Origin: Meridianimaribacter flavus
GTDB lineage: Bacteria > Bacteroidota > Bacteroidia > Flavobacteriales > Flavobacteriaceae
Assembly: GCF_004366715.1 (NCBI RefSeq)
Contig: NZ_SOQZ01000004.1
Location: 124,001-188,000 of the forward strand
Reading direction: 5' to 3'
Length of the DNA stretch: 64,000 nt
Shown here: positions 51,062-60,556 of the stretch, piece after piece
Layout of the letters: every line of letters starts with the position of its first letter
Numbering within the stretch: the stretch's first letter is position 1
Translations under genes and position numbers: made by a program
The notes under the pieces: model-generated
What the model was told of the DNA's origin: nothing
The model's input: only the letters and a program-made list of their open reading frames with translations
Databases searched by the model: none

Positions 51062-52159
51062 CTACTTGTTTATAGGCAATTTTATAATGAATAATGCACC
51101 TTTATCTGGATTGTTTTTAGCTACTATAGAACCTTTATGAGACGCAACAATACCATGCACAACACTTAGCCCTAAACCTGTTCCTTCTCCATGAGGTTTG
51201 GTCGTAAAAAAAGGCTGAAAGACTCTATCTAAATCGGTTTTTTTAAACCCGATACCTTGGTCAGAAATTTTTAAAACTATATCGCTTTTTGTACTGTAAG
51301 CTTCTATCGTTATCATGCTATTTTTTGGTGAAAAATAAATAGCATTAATTAATAAGTTGAAAAGGATTTGAGTCATTTGAATTTGGTCTGCACGCAAAAA
51401 CAGTTCGTCTTCAAAAATTTTCAATTCATAATTAACTTGTTCTTTTTTAAAAGTTGCGTCTAAAAGTTTAATGGCATTATGAATACTTGGAATTAAATCT
51501 ATCAGTTTCATTTCCTGAGGCATTTCGCATGCAAAAAACATTAGCTTTTTAACTACTTCTCTCGAAAAAATAGCATTTTGAATTATTTTATCTAAGTCGG
51601 AAACCGCTTTTTTATTAGACTTTAAATCTTCTCTAAGTAACTCACCAAATCCTAGAATGTTAGCTAAAGGTGTATTGAGTTCATGTGATATTCCTGCGGT
51701 TATTTTTCCTAAAATATTTAAACGGTCAGCATGCTCCATTTGGCGCTTTAATGAAATCTCATTTTTTTGAATTTCTATACGCTCCAAAAGGCTTCCTATT
51801 TTTAAAGCCACACTGTCTAATAGTTGCTTTTCTTCTCTTAAAAAATTAATGTGTTGTGCTTTAGACTTCTCTAAATAAACCTCTAGCTTCCCTCTTTCAG
51901 TATTAAAAATATTGATAGTTGAGCTTATCTTTAAATCTTTATCAAGAAAATCATTTGTTGCGATTTTTATAGACTCGCAATCAATTAAAACATTAGTTTT
52001 TTTAGGGTATTGAAACGCTTTTTTTAAACTAAACGCTATGGCTTTTAAGGTATCTTCAACCAATTCATAATCTGAATTTGCTATAATTGAAGACACCTCA
52101 TATAGGCAAGTTAATTCTTTTATTCGCTCTTTTAAGGCTGATTCTGTTTCATTCATCAT
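51062..52159 (-). CDS. Soluble sensor histidine kinase
   Basis: The 365-residue protein has an N-terminal GAF-like region (about 1-140), a HisKA H-box (KITAGISHELNTPLANILGF) and HATPase motifs (NLLINAIYF as N-box, ISDQGIGFKKTD, GEGTGLGLSVVHGIVASH). There is no transmembrane helix, so it senses an intracellular signal. It sits between nhaA (60 bases upstream) and its response regulator. A pH, sodium or redox cue is suggested by nhaA only. Confidence 0.92.
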   Translation of the reverse strand: MMNETESALKERIKELTCLYEVSSIIANSDYELVEDTLKAIAFSLKKAFQYPKKTNVLIDCESIKIATNDFLDKDLKISSTINIFNTERGKLEVYLEKSKAQHINFLREEKQLLDSVALKIGSLLERIEIQKNEISLKRQMEHADRLNILGKITAGISHELNTPLANILGFGELLREDLKSNKKAVSDLDKIIQNAIFSREVVKKLMFFACEMPQEMKLIDLIPSIHNAIKLLDATFKKEQVNYELKIFEDELFLRADQIQMTQILFNLLINAIYFSPKNSMITIEAYSTKSDIVLKISDQGIGFKKTDLDRVFQPFFTTKPHGEGTGLGLSVVHGIVASHKGSIVAKNNPDKGALFIIKLPINK

Positions 52160-52219
52160 ACGCTACTTCTATTTTTATATCCTTCTAAATTCAACCTCTT
52201 ATTACACAAACAAATTTAC

Positions 52220-53530
52220 TCAATTTGAAGATTTAACTGTTTGTTTTCTTAAAATAAGATATCCTAAAACAGCTGAAATTAAAGAGCCTATAAGTATCCC
52301 AATTTTAGCAGACGAAATAAACTCTGGTGTTGAAGCAAATGCTAAACTAGCAATAAAAATAGCCATAGTAAACCCTATTCCTGCTATAAAAGACACACCA
52401 AAAATATGTCTTGTAGTGATATCATTTGGAATTTGTATAAAGTTAAGTTTTTGAGCTAAAAACACAACAAGCGGAATTCCAAAACCTTTACCAAGTACCA
52501 AACACAATACAATATTTACAATTAAAGGAACATCAAGCTCGACTGAACTATTTATAACCACACCAGCATTAGCAAGTGCAAATAGCGGAATGATAAAATA
52601 CGCTACCCAACCATGAAGATTATGTTCTAAATGCTGTAAAGGAGACTGAAATTTGCTCGACCAATCTTCTAAATCATCCATGTGTTCAATTTGTTCTTTT
52701 GATAGAATAGGTTTTTGTAAAACACTTGCTGATTTTATGTCATTGAAAATAGTTTCCAACTGAGTTAAAAACGTTGATGTATCAATCTTTTGTCTTATAG
52801 GAATTGAAAATGCTAATAAAATACCTGCTACTGTAGGATGCACTCCCGATTTTAAAAACAATAACCATATAATAACACCTGTAAAAAAGGTTACAAACCT
52901 AGAGTAAAACCCTCTAAAAGACAGTATATATAAAAAACCAAGTAAGGCTAACCCTATTAACAATAACACAGTATTAATAGTACCACTGTAAAAAATGGCA
53001 ATTACCAAAACAGCTTCAATATCGTCAACAATAGCAAATGCTATTAAAAACACTTTTAAACTTAAAGGAACTCGTTTACCTAAAGCATTTAATACTGCTA
53101 AAGAAAATGCAATATCAGTAGCCATAGGTATTCCCCAACCTGAAAATGTTTCAGGGTTATTATTAAGCAGCACAAATAACGCTACTGGTATTATTGCACC
53201 TCCTAAAGCTCCAAACAAAGGAAAAGCTAGCTTTTTAAATGAGTTTAGCTCGCCTATTAATACTTCTCGTTTTATTTCTAACCCAATAAGGAAAAAGAAT
53301 ATTGCCATTAACCCATCATTAATCCAAAGTAACAATGGTTTTTTAAGCTCAAAATTTTCAGAAGCAATTCCAATTTTATACTCCCAAATTGACTTATACA
53401 AATCACCATAACCCGAATTGGCCCAAACCAAAGCGATTACAGTAGTTAATAACAATAAAATACCACTCAATCCTTCAATTTTTATGAATTTTTGAAATGG
53501 TGAAAGAAATACTCTTTTAAGCATAGGCAA
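52220..53530 (-). CDS. nhaA: Na+/H+ antiporter NhaA
   Basis: The 436-residue protein has about 12 hydrophobic segments. NhaA signatures include GLMAIFFFLIGLEIKREVLI, IPMATDIAFSLAVLNAL, and the ion-binding aspartate pair in AIVDDIEAVLVIAIFYS. GAAFI-type motifs appear as FIAGIGFTMAIFIASLAF. It is longer than E. coli NhaA, owing to a cytoplasmic insertion around KPILSKEQIEHMDDLEDWSS. It exchanges sodium for protons for pH and salt balance and opens the kinase/regulator transcript. Confidence 0.93.
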   Translation of the reverse strand: MPMLKRVFLSPFQKFIKIEGLSGILLLLTTVIALVWANSGYGDLYKSIWEYKIGIASENFELKKPLLLWINDGLMAIFFFLIGLEIKREVLIGELNSFKKLAFPLFGALGGAIIPVALFVLLNNNPETFSGWGIPMATDIAFSLAVLNALGKRVPLSLKVFLIAFAIVDDIEAVLVIAIFYSGTINTVLLLIGLALLGFLYILSFRGFYSRFVTFFTGVIIWLLFLKSGVHPTVAGILLAFSIPIRQKIDTSTFLTQLETIFNDIKSASVLQKPILSKEQIEHMDDLEDWSSKFQSPLQHLEHNLHGWVAYFIIPLFALANAGVVINSSVELDVPLIVNIVLCLVLGKGFGIPLVVFLAQKLNFIQIPNDITTRHIFGVSFIAGIGFTMAIFIASLAFASTPEFISSAKIGILIGSLISAVLGYLILRKQTVKSSN

Positions 53531-53827
53531 TTATATTTATAAACGATTAAATTTTAATTCTCTTTTTATCACAGATAATATACCAAATTCGCGTTAAAAA
53601 CTGAACGCTTATCGTCAAATACTTTAAACTTAAGTGGTTCTTTACAAAAACTTTTTAGCTCAACTAAATCGCACTGGGTAAATTTTACCCGCTAGAGTAA
53701 ATTTCACTCAGTAGAACCTTAAAATTTGTTGACTATAATTATCCTCACAGCTCTTTAAGTAAAATGCCAAAAGCTGTATCTTTATTCCATAATTTTTTAG
53801 AAATCATAAAAAAACACCAATAAACTC
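53531..53827. other. Divergent intergenic region with twin GnGTAAATTT repeats
   Basis: No ORF is seen. GGGTAAATTTTACCC (53676-53690) is a perfect palindrome, and GAGTAAATTTCACTC (53695-53709), 19 bases on, is an imperfect one. They lie about 145 bases from the nhaA start and about 120 from the acetyltransferase start. A TATCTTTA box at 53777-53784 may serve the plus-strand gene. Confidence 0.55.
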
Positions 53828-54400
53828 GTGACTGAAAAAGAAAAAATGCTGAATGGAGATTTTTACAACTCTAGAGATCCTGAATTAATAGAAATGTATC
53901 ACAATGCCCGAAAATTATTAAAAGCATACAATAATCTAGACTCTAAATTACTTGATGAACGCAATACTATTTTAGACATGCTTTTTCAGTTTAAAGGTGC
54001 AAACGTTTGGATTGAAACTCCTTTTTTTTGTGATTATGGTGCTAATATTTCAATAGGAAAAAACACATTTGTAAACACCAACTGTATGTTTTTAGATAAC
54101 AACAAAATTTCTATTGGTAAAAACGGTTTGATTGCACCTTATGTTCAAATATACACAGCTACACACCCTTTAAAAGCTTCTGATCGTATAATTGAAACTG
54201 AAGATAATTCTCGTTACCTTACCTCTACTAAACCTGTAACCATTGGAGATAATGTATGGATTGGTGGAAACTCAGTAATTTTTCCTGGAGTAACCATAGG
54301 CAATAATGTAACCATTGGAGCTGGTAGTGTTGTTACTAAAGATATTCCTGATAACGTATTAGCTTTTGGAAACCCTTGTAAAATTGTTAAGCAACTATAG
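53828..54400 (+). CDS. Maltose/galactoside-type sugar O-acetyltransferase
   Basis: The 190-residue protein starts at a GTG (53828): the family usually begins with TEKEKML, which lies directly after it, so the next ATG would truncate a conserved N-terminus. The left-handed beta-helix hexapeptide repeats (ANISIGKNTFVNTNCMFLD; GDNVWIGGNSVIFPGVTIGN) and the catalytic His in ATHPLKA mark the LacA/Maa group. It acetylates sugars from acetyl-CoA. Confidence 0.92.
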   Translation: MTEKEKMLNGDFYNSRDPELIEMYHNARKLLKAYNNLDSKLLDERNTILDMLFQFKGANVWIETPFFCDYGANISIGKNTFVNTNCMFLDNNKISIGKNGLIAPYVQIYTATHPLKASDRIIETEDNSRYLTSTKPVTIGDNVWIGGNSVIFPGVTIGNNVTIGAGSVVTKDIPDNVLAFGNPCKIVKQL

Positions 54401-54480
54401 CAGTTACATACAATCTATAATAAAATTAATTACCAATCAGATTTATTATCTTTAATACCGCAACTAATCTGCTGTGATTA

Positions 54481-55911
54481 ATGAATAAAGTATTATTAAC
54501 TGGAGCTACAGGATATATTGGAAAACGGTTATTACCTGTTCTAATAGAAAAAGGATGCTTTGTTGTATGTTGTGTAAGAGACAAAAATAAATTTCATATT
54601 GAAGATTCTATTAAAGACAGCATTGAAGTAATTGAATTAGACCTCACTAAAAAAGATACCTTTAACAATATTCCTAAAGATATTGATGCTGCTTACTACT
54701 TAGTGCATTCAATGTCAACTTCAGATGATTATTTTGAATTAGAAAAGCAGTCAGCCATAAATTTTAGAGAAGCCATAAATACTACAAGTGCAAAACAAGT
54801 AATTTATTTAAGTGGTATAGTAAACTCAAACTCTCTATCTAAACATTTACAATCTAGAAAAAACGTTGAGATTGAACTCAGCAAAGGCAATTACGCACAA
54901 ACTACTGTACGTGCAGGAATAATTATTGGGTCTGGTAGCGCTTCTTTTGAAATTATTAGAGATTTGGTAGAAAAACTACCAATAATGGTTACACCCAAAT
55001 GGCTAAAAACCAGATGTCAACCAATAGGAATTTCAGATGTCATTAAAATTTTAACTGGTGTTTTAGGGCATAACCAAACCTATAACAAAAGTTTTGATAT
55101 TGCAGGTAACGAAATACTTACTTACAAAGAAATGTTATTAGGCTTTGCTAAAGTGCGTGGTTTAAAAAGAATGATTTGGACAGTGCCAGTAATGACACCT
55201 AAGCTATCTTCATACTGGTTGTATTTTATTACCTCTACTTCTTACAAACTTGCTGTTTCATTAGTTGACAGTATGAAGGTTGAAGTTATTGCTAAAAATG
55301 ACAGCATCATAAAATTGCTCAACATTACACCTCTTAGTTATGAAGAGGCTATCAAAAAAGCATTTAGTAAAATAGAGCAAAATGAAGTGGTTTCTAGCTG
55401 GAAAGATTCCACAGTAAGCGGAAGAATAAATTACAGAATATCTGACTATATAAAAGTACCTCAATTTGGATGCTTTATTGATACTCGAAAAAGACCAGTT
55501 GAAAATCAAGAAAAATGCCTTGAAAAAATATGGAAAATAGGTGGAAAAACAGGATGGTATTATGGCAATTGGTTATGGAAACTTAGAGGTTTTTTTGACA
55601 AACTATTTGGAGGTGTTGGTTTAAGAAGAGGACGCACAAATATTTACGACATAAACTCTGGTGATACTTTAGATTTTTGGAGAGTACTTTATGCTGATAA
55701 AACTGAAAAACGTCTCTTATTATTTGCTGAAATGAAATTACCAGGTGAAGCTTGGTTAGAATTTAAAATACAAAACAACACTCTTATTCAAACTGCTACA
55801 TTTCGCCCAAAAGGCTTATTAGGTCGACTCTATTGGTACTTAGTATTACCATTTCACGGATTCATTTTTAAAGGCTTAATAACCGAGTTAACTAAAAATG
55901 ATAACTCATAA
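54481..55911 (+). CDS. Atypical SDR epimerase-like protein with DUF2867 C-terminus
   Basis: The 476-residue protein has a Rossmann motif (VLLTGATGYIGKRLLPVLIE), YYLVHSMSTSDDY and a DUF2867 lipid-binding-like end from about residue 300 (FDKLFGGVGLRRGRTNIYDI, GDTLDFWRVLYADKTEKRLL). Such two-part proteins are usually annotated as nucleoside-diphosphate-sugar epimerase-like. The substrate is unknown. It stands alone after the acetyltransferase gene with an 80-base gap and a TATCTTTA box near 54448. Confidence 0.9.
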   Translation: MNKVLLTGATGYIGKRLLPVLIEKGCFVVCCVRDKNKFHIEDSIKDSIEVIELDLTKKDTFNNIPKDIDAAYYLVHSMSTSDDYFELEKQSAINFREAINTTSAKQVIYLSGIVNSNSLSKHLQSRKNVEIELSKGNYAQTTVRAGIIIGSGSASFEIIRDLVEKLPIMVTPKWLKTRCQPIGISDVIKILTGVLGHNQTYNKSFDIAGNEILTYKEMLLGFAKVRGLKRMIWTVPVMTPKLSSYWLYFITSTSYKLAVSLVDSMKVEVIAKNDSIIKLLNITPLSYEEAIKKAFSKIEQNEVVSSWKDSTVSGRINYRISDYIKVPQFGCFIDTRKRPVENQEKCLEKIWKIGGKTGWYYGNWLWKLRGFFDKLFGGVGLRRGRTNIYDINSGDTLDFWRVLYADKTEKRLLLFAEMKLPGEAWLEFKIQNNTLIQTATFRPKGLLGRLYWYLVLPFHGFIFKGLITELTKNDNS

Positions 55912-56018
55912 GCCTCTTCTAGTTCACATTTACTACTAGATCTAACAAACTTCTTTTCATTTAAAAAAGTGAAAATAAACCCTTTACAAAAACCATATTT
56001 TTTAAAATGATTTTTTTA

Positions 56019-56072
56019 AACGCAACTAAGTTGCGTTATTGTTTTTTTGTTCTAGTTTTGCAACTAAGTTGC
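56019..56072 (+). promoter_or_regulatory. Two identical GCAACTAAGTTGC palindromes flanking a promoter
   Basis: AACGCAACTAAGTTGCGTT (56019-56037) is a perfect 8-arm palindrome with a 3-base centre. The core GCAACTAAGTTGC recurs exactly at 56060-56072, 38 bases on. Between them lies a TTG (56031-56033) and, 19 bases later, a perfect -7 box TAGTTTTG (56053-56060). This reads as a repressor with two sites over one promoter, driving the lipoprotein gene at 56131. Confidence 0.75.
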
Positions 56073-56130
56073 TTTTAAAATCTAAATTCAACTAAAAATA
56101 ATTAACTAAATACTTTAATAAAATTAAACA

Positions 56131-56829
56131 ATGAACAAAAAACATGTATTTTCTTTAGCGTTAGCGGTTTTATCAATTTTTGGCTTCCAATCTTGTAGTA
56201 ATGATGATGACAATTCAGGAACAAGTTTTCGATGGAGTGATCAATCTGTAGCAGGAACTCTAGCATCAACAAACTCTCCAGATAGATATAGTTCGTACAT
56301 AATAATATTTGACGAAGAAGAAACTGGAAAATTAATTACATCTACAAGCGAGTTTGAAGGTACTTATGAATTAAGAAATGACTCTCTTATTTTTAACACA
56401 AACGATACCGAAAAATGGTTTTTCTTTGACGTAATTGACAATGAGTTAATTAGCAGCAAGTACGAAGTTAGATTTTATAATGAAGACGGAACATACAACC
56501 CTGCAGCAGTACAGTACAATTCAACTTTTTATCAATCAGAAATTCCCGTAAGTAATGAATTAGTTGGCAACACTTATGTAGGAGATCTATATAAGTTATT
56601 TACATCTGGTGTTTTTGAAGAAAATTACAACATCGGTTTTGACCCTACTGGTGACTATTATGTAAGTGGTGAGGAAGACCATATTCATTATGAAACATAT
56701 AACAATATAGCTTTTAGATCTGAAATTAATGGCAAAAAAGAATTTGGTGTTCTAATAAATGGAGAGCTTGTTGTTTCTGCTCTTGATGGTAACGGATTTT
56801 CTTATTGGGGAACCTTTGAAAAACAATAA
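56131..56829 (+). CDS. Lipoprotein of unknown function
   Basis: The 232-residue protein has a lipoprotein signal (MNKKHVFSLALAVLSIFGFQ, lipobox FQSC) followed by SNDDDNSG, an acidic stretch often seen in surface-exported Bacteroidota lipoproteins. The rest is beta-rich and acidic (FEGTYELRNDSLIFNTNDTE, HIHYETYNNIAFRSEING). No catalytic residue pattern was recognised. It is a single-gene unit between the twin operator and a terminator. Confidence 0.8.
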   Translation: MNKKHVFSLALAVLSIFGFQSCSNDDDNSGTSFRWSDQSVAGTLASTNSPDRYSSYIIIFDEEETGKLITSTSEFEGTYELRNDSLIFNTNDTEKWFFFDVIDNELISSKYEVRFYNEDGTYNPAAVQYNSTFYQSEIPVSNELVGNTYVGDLYKLFTSGVFEENYNIGFDPTGDYYVSGEEDHIHYETYNNIAFRSEINGKKEFGVLINGELVVSALDGNGFSYWGTFEKQ

Positions 56830-56851
56830 ACTAAAATTAAACAGCTTATTA

Positions 56852-56878
56852 AAAAAGTCACCTAAATGGTGGCTTTTT
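56852..56878 (+). terminator. Rho-independent terminator
   Basis: AAAAAGTCACC and GGTGGCTTTTT form an 11-pair stem (one T-G) with a 5-base loop. It lies 23 bases after the lipoprotein stop and ends with a T-run. Confidence 0.85.
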
Positions 56879-56975
56879 ATTTTTTAAACTGATTAGAGAG
56901 ATAGTATAACCAACATTTAGTAAGTTTAACTCAATTAAATCTAAACATAAAACTCATATACAAACCTAACCTAAC

Positions 56976-57380
56976 ATGCCTAGAGAATTTGACTCATTTA
57001 TTATAGTCCCTGAATTTGCTGAAAAACCTATTATGCATTACGATGACTATATTGGTAAAAAAACAGAAGATTATCCTGAAATGGCTTTGTTGCAATTTAA
57101 AAGTATCATCGCTTCATTTATTCATGATGCCACTGAAAAAGAGGAAAAAACAATTACTTTTTTTGAAACACCAAACACTAACATAAAAGCTCATTTTCAG
57201 AAAAAATTAAAAACTATAGACAAAACACTAAAAATAAATACTAACATTTTTTTAGACACTATTAGTATTCTACCTGAAGAAAACAACAACTATCATTTAG
57301 CAAAACTTACATTTATAGCAAACAACAAAAAAATATGTATGTATTCGTATGGTCCTGAGGTTATCAAAATTGAGAACTAA
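56976..57380 (+). CDS. Cytoplasmic protein, unknown
   Basis: The 134-residue protein has no signal peptide. It begins MPREFDSFIIVPEFAEKPIM and ends IKIEN. It is mixed alpha/beta with a Lys/Thr-rich middle (FQKKLKTIDKTLKINTNIFL). I do not recognise a family. It lies 55 bases before the aspartyl-protease gene on the same strand and may be co-transcribed. Confidence 0.6.
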   Translation: MPREFDSFIIVPEFAEKPIMHYDDYIGKKTEDYPEMALLQFKSIIASFIHDATEKEEKTITFFETPNTNIKAHFQKKLKTIDKTLKINTNIFLDTISILPEENNNYHLAKLTFIANNKKICMYSYGPEVIKIEN

Positions 57381-57435
57381 CAATTACAAATACACTATCT
57401 TTAATCCTCCAACAAGAGAACACCAATAAATATCT

Positions 57436-58656
57436 ATGAAACAAAATATTTTAATGCTCTTCGTATTAGTAGTTTTAGTAAGCTGTAGCTCGTTAAAAAA
57501 AATACAACTAATGAAATCTGGTGAAGTTAGTAATACTAACTTTATGGAACGCATCAGTTTTGACTATGGTGCTAAACTTCCTATTGTAGAAGCTACTATA
57601 AATGGACATAAAGGTAGATTTCTTTTTGATACAGGAGCACCAAATGTGCTATCAAAAGAGTTTTCCCAAAAACTTAATTTAAAAAAATTAGCCTATGGTA
57701 GTGTTGGCGATTCTGGAGGGAATGTTTTAAACAATCAAGCTTTTATACAAATTGAAACTATTACTTTAGGTAAGGTTACTTTTAAAAACACAGGAGCAAT
57801 TATTCAAGACTTAGGAACATCGCAAGCTATGAAATGCTTAAATATTGATGGAATTATTGGCGCCAATTTAATGCGAAATGCCTTTTGGAGAATTGATTAC
57901 CAAAACAAAAAAATTGAAATCACTGACGATTTAAATCGTTTTGAACTAACAAACGAATATTCAACAATTAATTTTAAGACCAAAACTCAAGGCACACCTT
58001 TAATAGATTTAGATATAGATGGTATAAAAGTCAAAAACTTAACATTTGATACAGGATCAAATGGTCAAATGTCAATACCCACAAGTGCTTTACAAGCGCT
58101 ACAAAAAACTAAAACTGTGAGTTCAACGTATTCAATAGGCTCAACAACTTATGGTGTTGGCGGAAAAGCTAAAAATGACACTCTCTTTTATGGTATTATC
58201 GATACAATTAAAATTGGAAATTTAAATCTTGAGAAGAAAATTATAAAATTCAGCACTCATAGCGATAATATTGGAAATAAGTACTTTGAGAATTATAATG
58301 TAGTTTTAGATTGGAAAAATGAAAAAATTTACATGAAAGAATTACAAAATTACCAACACGACTCCTTAATCGATTTTGGCTTTGGTATTGATTGGCAAGA
58401 CGATGGTATATACATTGGCTCTATTTATACAAACTCTGATGCTACAAATAATTTACAAATAGGTGATAAAATACTAAAAATCAATAATAAAGAATTTAAA
58501 AACTTAAGTAACGACACCATTTGCACCACTTTTAAAAACAATGATTGGGATTATGAAAAACAAGACAGTATTATAATAACTGTAATGCGAAATGACAAAG
58601 CCCATGAGTTTAAACTTAATAAGAAACAACTATTACCAGTTGCCATAAGTGATTAA
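57436..58656 (+). CDS. Two-lobed retropepsin-like aspartyl protease lipoprotein with C-terminal PDZ domain
   Basis: The 406-residue protein has a lipobox (LVSC, Cys 17). Two DTG motifs in FLFDTGAPNVLS (about residue 68) and LTFDTGSNGQMS (about 205) mark two retropepsin-like lobes; each lobe ends with an IDYQNKKI or LDWKNEKI strand. A C-terminal PDZ domain (YIGSIYTNSDATNNLQIGDK) follows. Two active-site Asp on one chain would let a monomer act as a protease, as in pepsin. The substrate is unknown. Confidence 0.85.
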   Translation: MKQNILMLFVLVVLVSCSSLKKIQLMKSGEVSNTNFMERISFDYGAKLPIVEATINGHKGRFLFDTGAPNVLSKEFSQKLNLKKLAYGSVGDSGGNVLNNQAFIQIETITLGKVTFKNTGAIIQDLGTSQAMKCLNIDGIIGANLMRNAFWRIDYQNKKIEITDDLNRFELTNEYSTINFKTKTQGTPLIDLDIDGIKVKNLTFDTGSNGQMSIPTSALQALQKTKTVSSTYSIGSTTYGVGGKAKNDTLFYGIIDTIKIGNLNLEKKIIKFSTHSDNIGNKYFENYNVVLDWKNEKIYMKELQNYQHDSLIDFGFGIDWQDDGIYIGSIYTNSDATNNLQIGDKILKINNKEFKNLSNDTICTTFKNNDWDYEKQDSIIITVMRNDKAHEFKLNKKQLLPVAISD

Positions 58657-58734
58657 AATATTAACATATTCTTACTCTGATTATATCAAATTATTTATTT
58701 TCGAAGTGTAAAACATTTAATTACACCATTATAG

Positions 58735-60531
58735 TTGAAAGCATCTTCTAAATCTATTGCTGTTCTGCCATTTGTCAATATGAGTAATGATATTGATAAT
58801 GAATATTTTAGTGATGGTATAACTGAAGAAATCATTAATGCTTTATCTAATATTAAAGCACTAAAAGTGATTGCACGAACGTCTTCTTTTGCCTTTAAAG
58901 GAAAACAAGTTGATGTTAGAGAAGTTGGAAAAGAACTCAATGTTTCAACCATATTAGAAGGAAGTGTAAGAAAAGTCAATAATCGTGTTCGTATTTCTGC
59001 ACAATTAATTGACACATCAGATGGTGCGCATTATTGGTCTAAAAATTTTGATCGCGAGCTTGATGATATCTTCAAGTTGCAAGATGAAATTAGTCTTTTA
59101 ATTGCCGATAAAATAAGAGAAAACTTTGGGCATTTCAATGTTGACGATTCTCTGGTAACACATCATAATATTTCCACAGAATCGTATCACAACTATTTAA
59201 GAGCTAAAAAACTTATCTCTCGCTTTAATAAGGTCGATGTGTTTAAAGGAATTTCGATTTTAAAAGAAATTATAGAACAGCATCCTACTTTCGCGTTAGC
59301 ACATGTTAATATCCATTACGCATACAATATACTTGCTGCTGGCGGATTAATGCCTGTAAAAGAAGCTTTTGAAATTGGCGGGAATTATCTTGAAACAGCC
59401 CATAACCTAAAAGTAGATTTACCTGAAGTACATCATTCTTTAGGTTGGGACGCGCTTAACAAAAAATGGGATTTTAAAGCGGCTGCTTGCCATCTTAAAA
59501 AAGCTTTAGAATTAAAACCTGGTTATTCCGATGCACATCAAAAGCTTTTCATAACCTTAATTTTAGAAGGAAATCTAGAAGAAGCAAACACCCATATAAA
59601 TACTGCATACACACTAGATCCGCTTAACGATTTAAACAACTATTTTATGGGCTATAATGCCTATATCAATAAAGATGAAAACGCTGTAAAAAGGCATTTT
59701 AAAAGGTGTTTTGAAATCAATAACAAATTCATTGTTGGTTATGGCATTTATGCATTGGCCTTAGCGTATCACAAACAACCAGAACACATTATTGAAGTTG
59801 CCCAGAGTATTCCAGAAATGGAAGGCTCTAAAATGGAGCAATTAATAATGACATCTTTAGCGCATGCAGTAATGCAAGACAAAGCAAAAGTTGAGGCTAA
59901 CATAAGTAAACTAAAGCCTTTACTAAATTCTGATAGTCGTGAGCGAGTACGCTTTTTCTTGATTTATATTTACACGCTTTTGAAGCAATATAACAAGGCT
60001 TTAGATTTAATTGATGAAGGCATTTTGCACAAAGAACCTTTAATGACGTTAGTTAAAGTAGATCCATTATTAGAGCCTTTGCGTAATCTTGAGCGTTTCA
60101 AAAATCAACTTGAAATTATTTTCGCTTTGTCTAACGAAAGTAAACCACAAACAGAAACCACTGAAAAACAACTACTTTCTAAAACCCAAATAGCGCATTA
60201 CAAAACAGCTATTTTAGATTTAATGGTCAATGAAGAAAGCTTCCTAGACACCACATTGTCTTTACGAACATTAGCTGATAAAATCGATATTCACCCAAAT
60301 CATTTATCATGGTTGCTTAATGCGAGTTTCAAGAAAAACTTCAACGATTTTATCAATACTTATCGTTTAGAATATTTTAAATCCATTGCACTAAAACCTG
60401 AGTTTAAACACATAACTATCCTAGGTTTAGCTTACGATAGTGGCTTTAATTCTAAAAGCGTTTTTAATACTTTTTTCAAAAAAACTGAAGGCATTACACC
60501 TAGCAAATGGGTACAAAAACACTCTAAGTAA
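58735..60531 (+). CDS. TolB-like/TPR regulator fused to an AraC-type HTH
   Basis: The start is a TTG at 58735: the codon just before it is TAG and no ATG precedes the conserved SIAVLPFVNMSNDIDNEYFS block. That N-terminal domain (1-130; GSVRKVNNRVRISAQLIDTS) is the FlgO/TolB-like domain seen in adenylate-cyclase and CadC-like proteins. TPR helices follow (about 180-450, for example FKAAACHLKKALELKPGYSD). The last 110 residues are an AraC HTH (LADKIDIHPNHLSWLLNASF, ITILGLAYDSGFNSKSVFNT). It has no membrane segment. It likely controls the following operon. Confidence 0.88.
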   Translation: MKASSKSIAVLPFVNMSNDIDNEYFSDGITEEIINALSNIKALKVIARTSSFAFKGKQVDVREVGKELNVSTILEGSVRKVNNRVRISAQLIDTSDGAHYWSKNFDRELDDIFKLQDEISLLIADKIRENFGHFNVDDSLVTHHNISTESYHNYLRAKKLISRFNKVDVFKGISILKEIIEQHPTFALAHVNIHYAYNILAAGGLMPVKEAFEIGGNYLETAHNLKVDLPEVHHSLGWDALNKKWDFKAAACHLKKALELKPGYSDAHQKLFITLILEGNLEEANTHINTAYTLDPLNDLNNYFMGYNAYINKDENAVKRHFKRCFEINNKFIVGYGIYALALAYHKQPEHIIEVAQSIPEMEGSKMEQLIMTSLAHAVMQDKAKVEANISKLKPLLNSDSRERVRFFLIYIYTLLKQYNKALDLIDEGILHKEPLMTLVKVDPLLEPLRNLERFKNQLEIIFALSNESKPQTETTEKQLLSKTQIAHYKTAILDLMVNEESFLDTTLSLRTLADKIDIHPNHLSWLLNASFKKNFNDFINTYRLEYFKSIALKPEFKHITILGLAYDSGFNSKSVFNTFFKKTEGITPSKWVQKHSK

Positions 60532-60556
60532 ACCGTTTCTTCTTATAAATCCCGAA

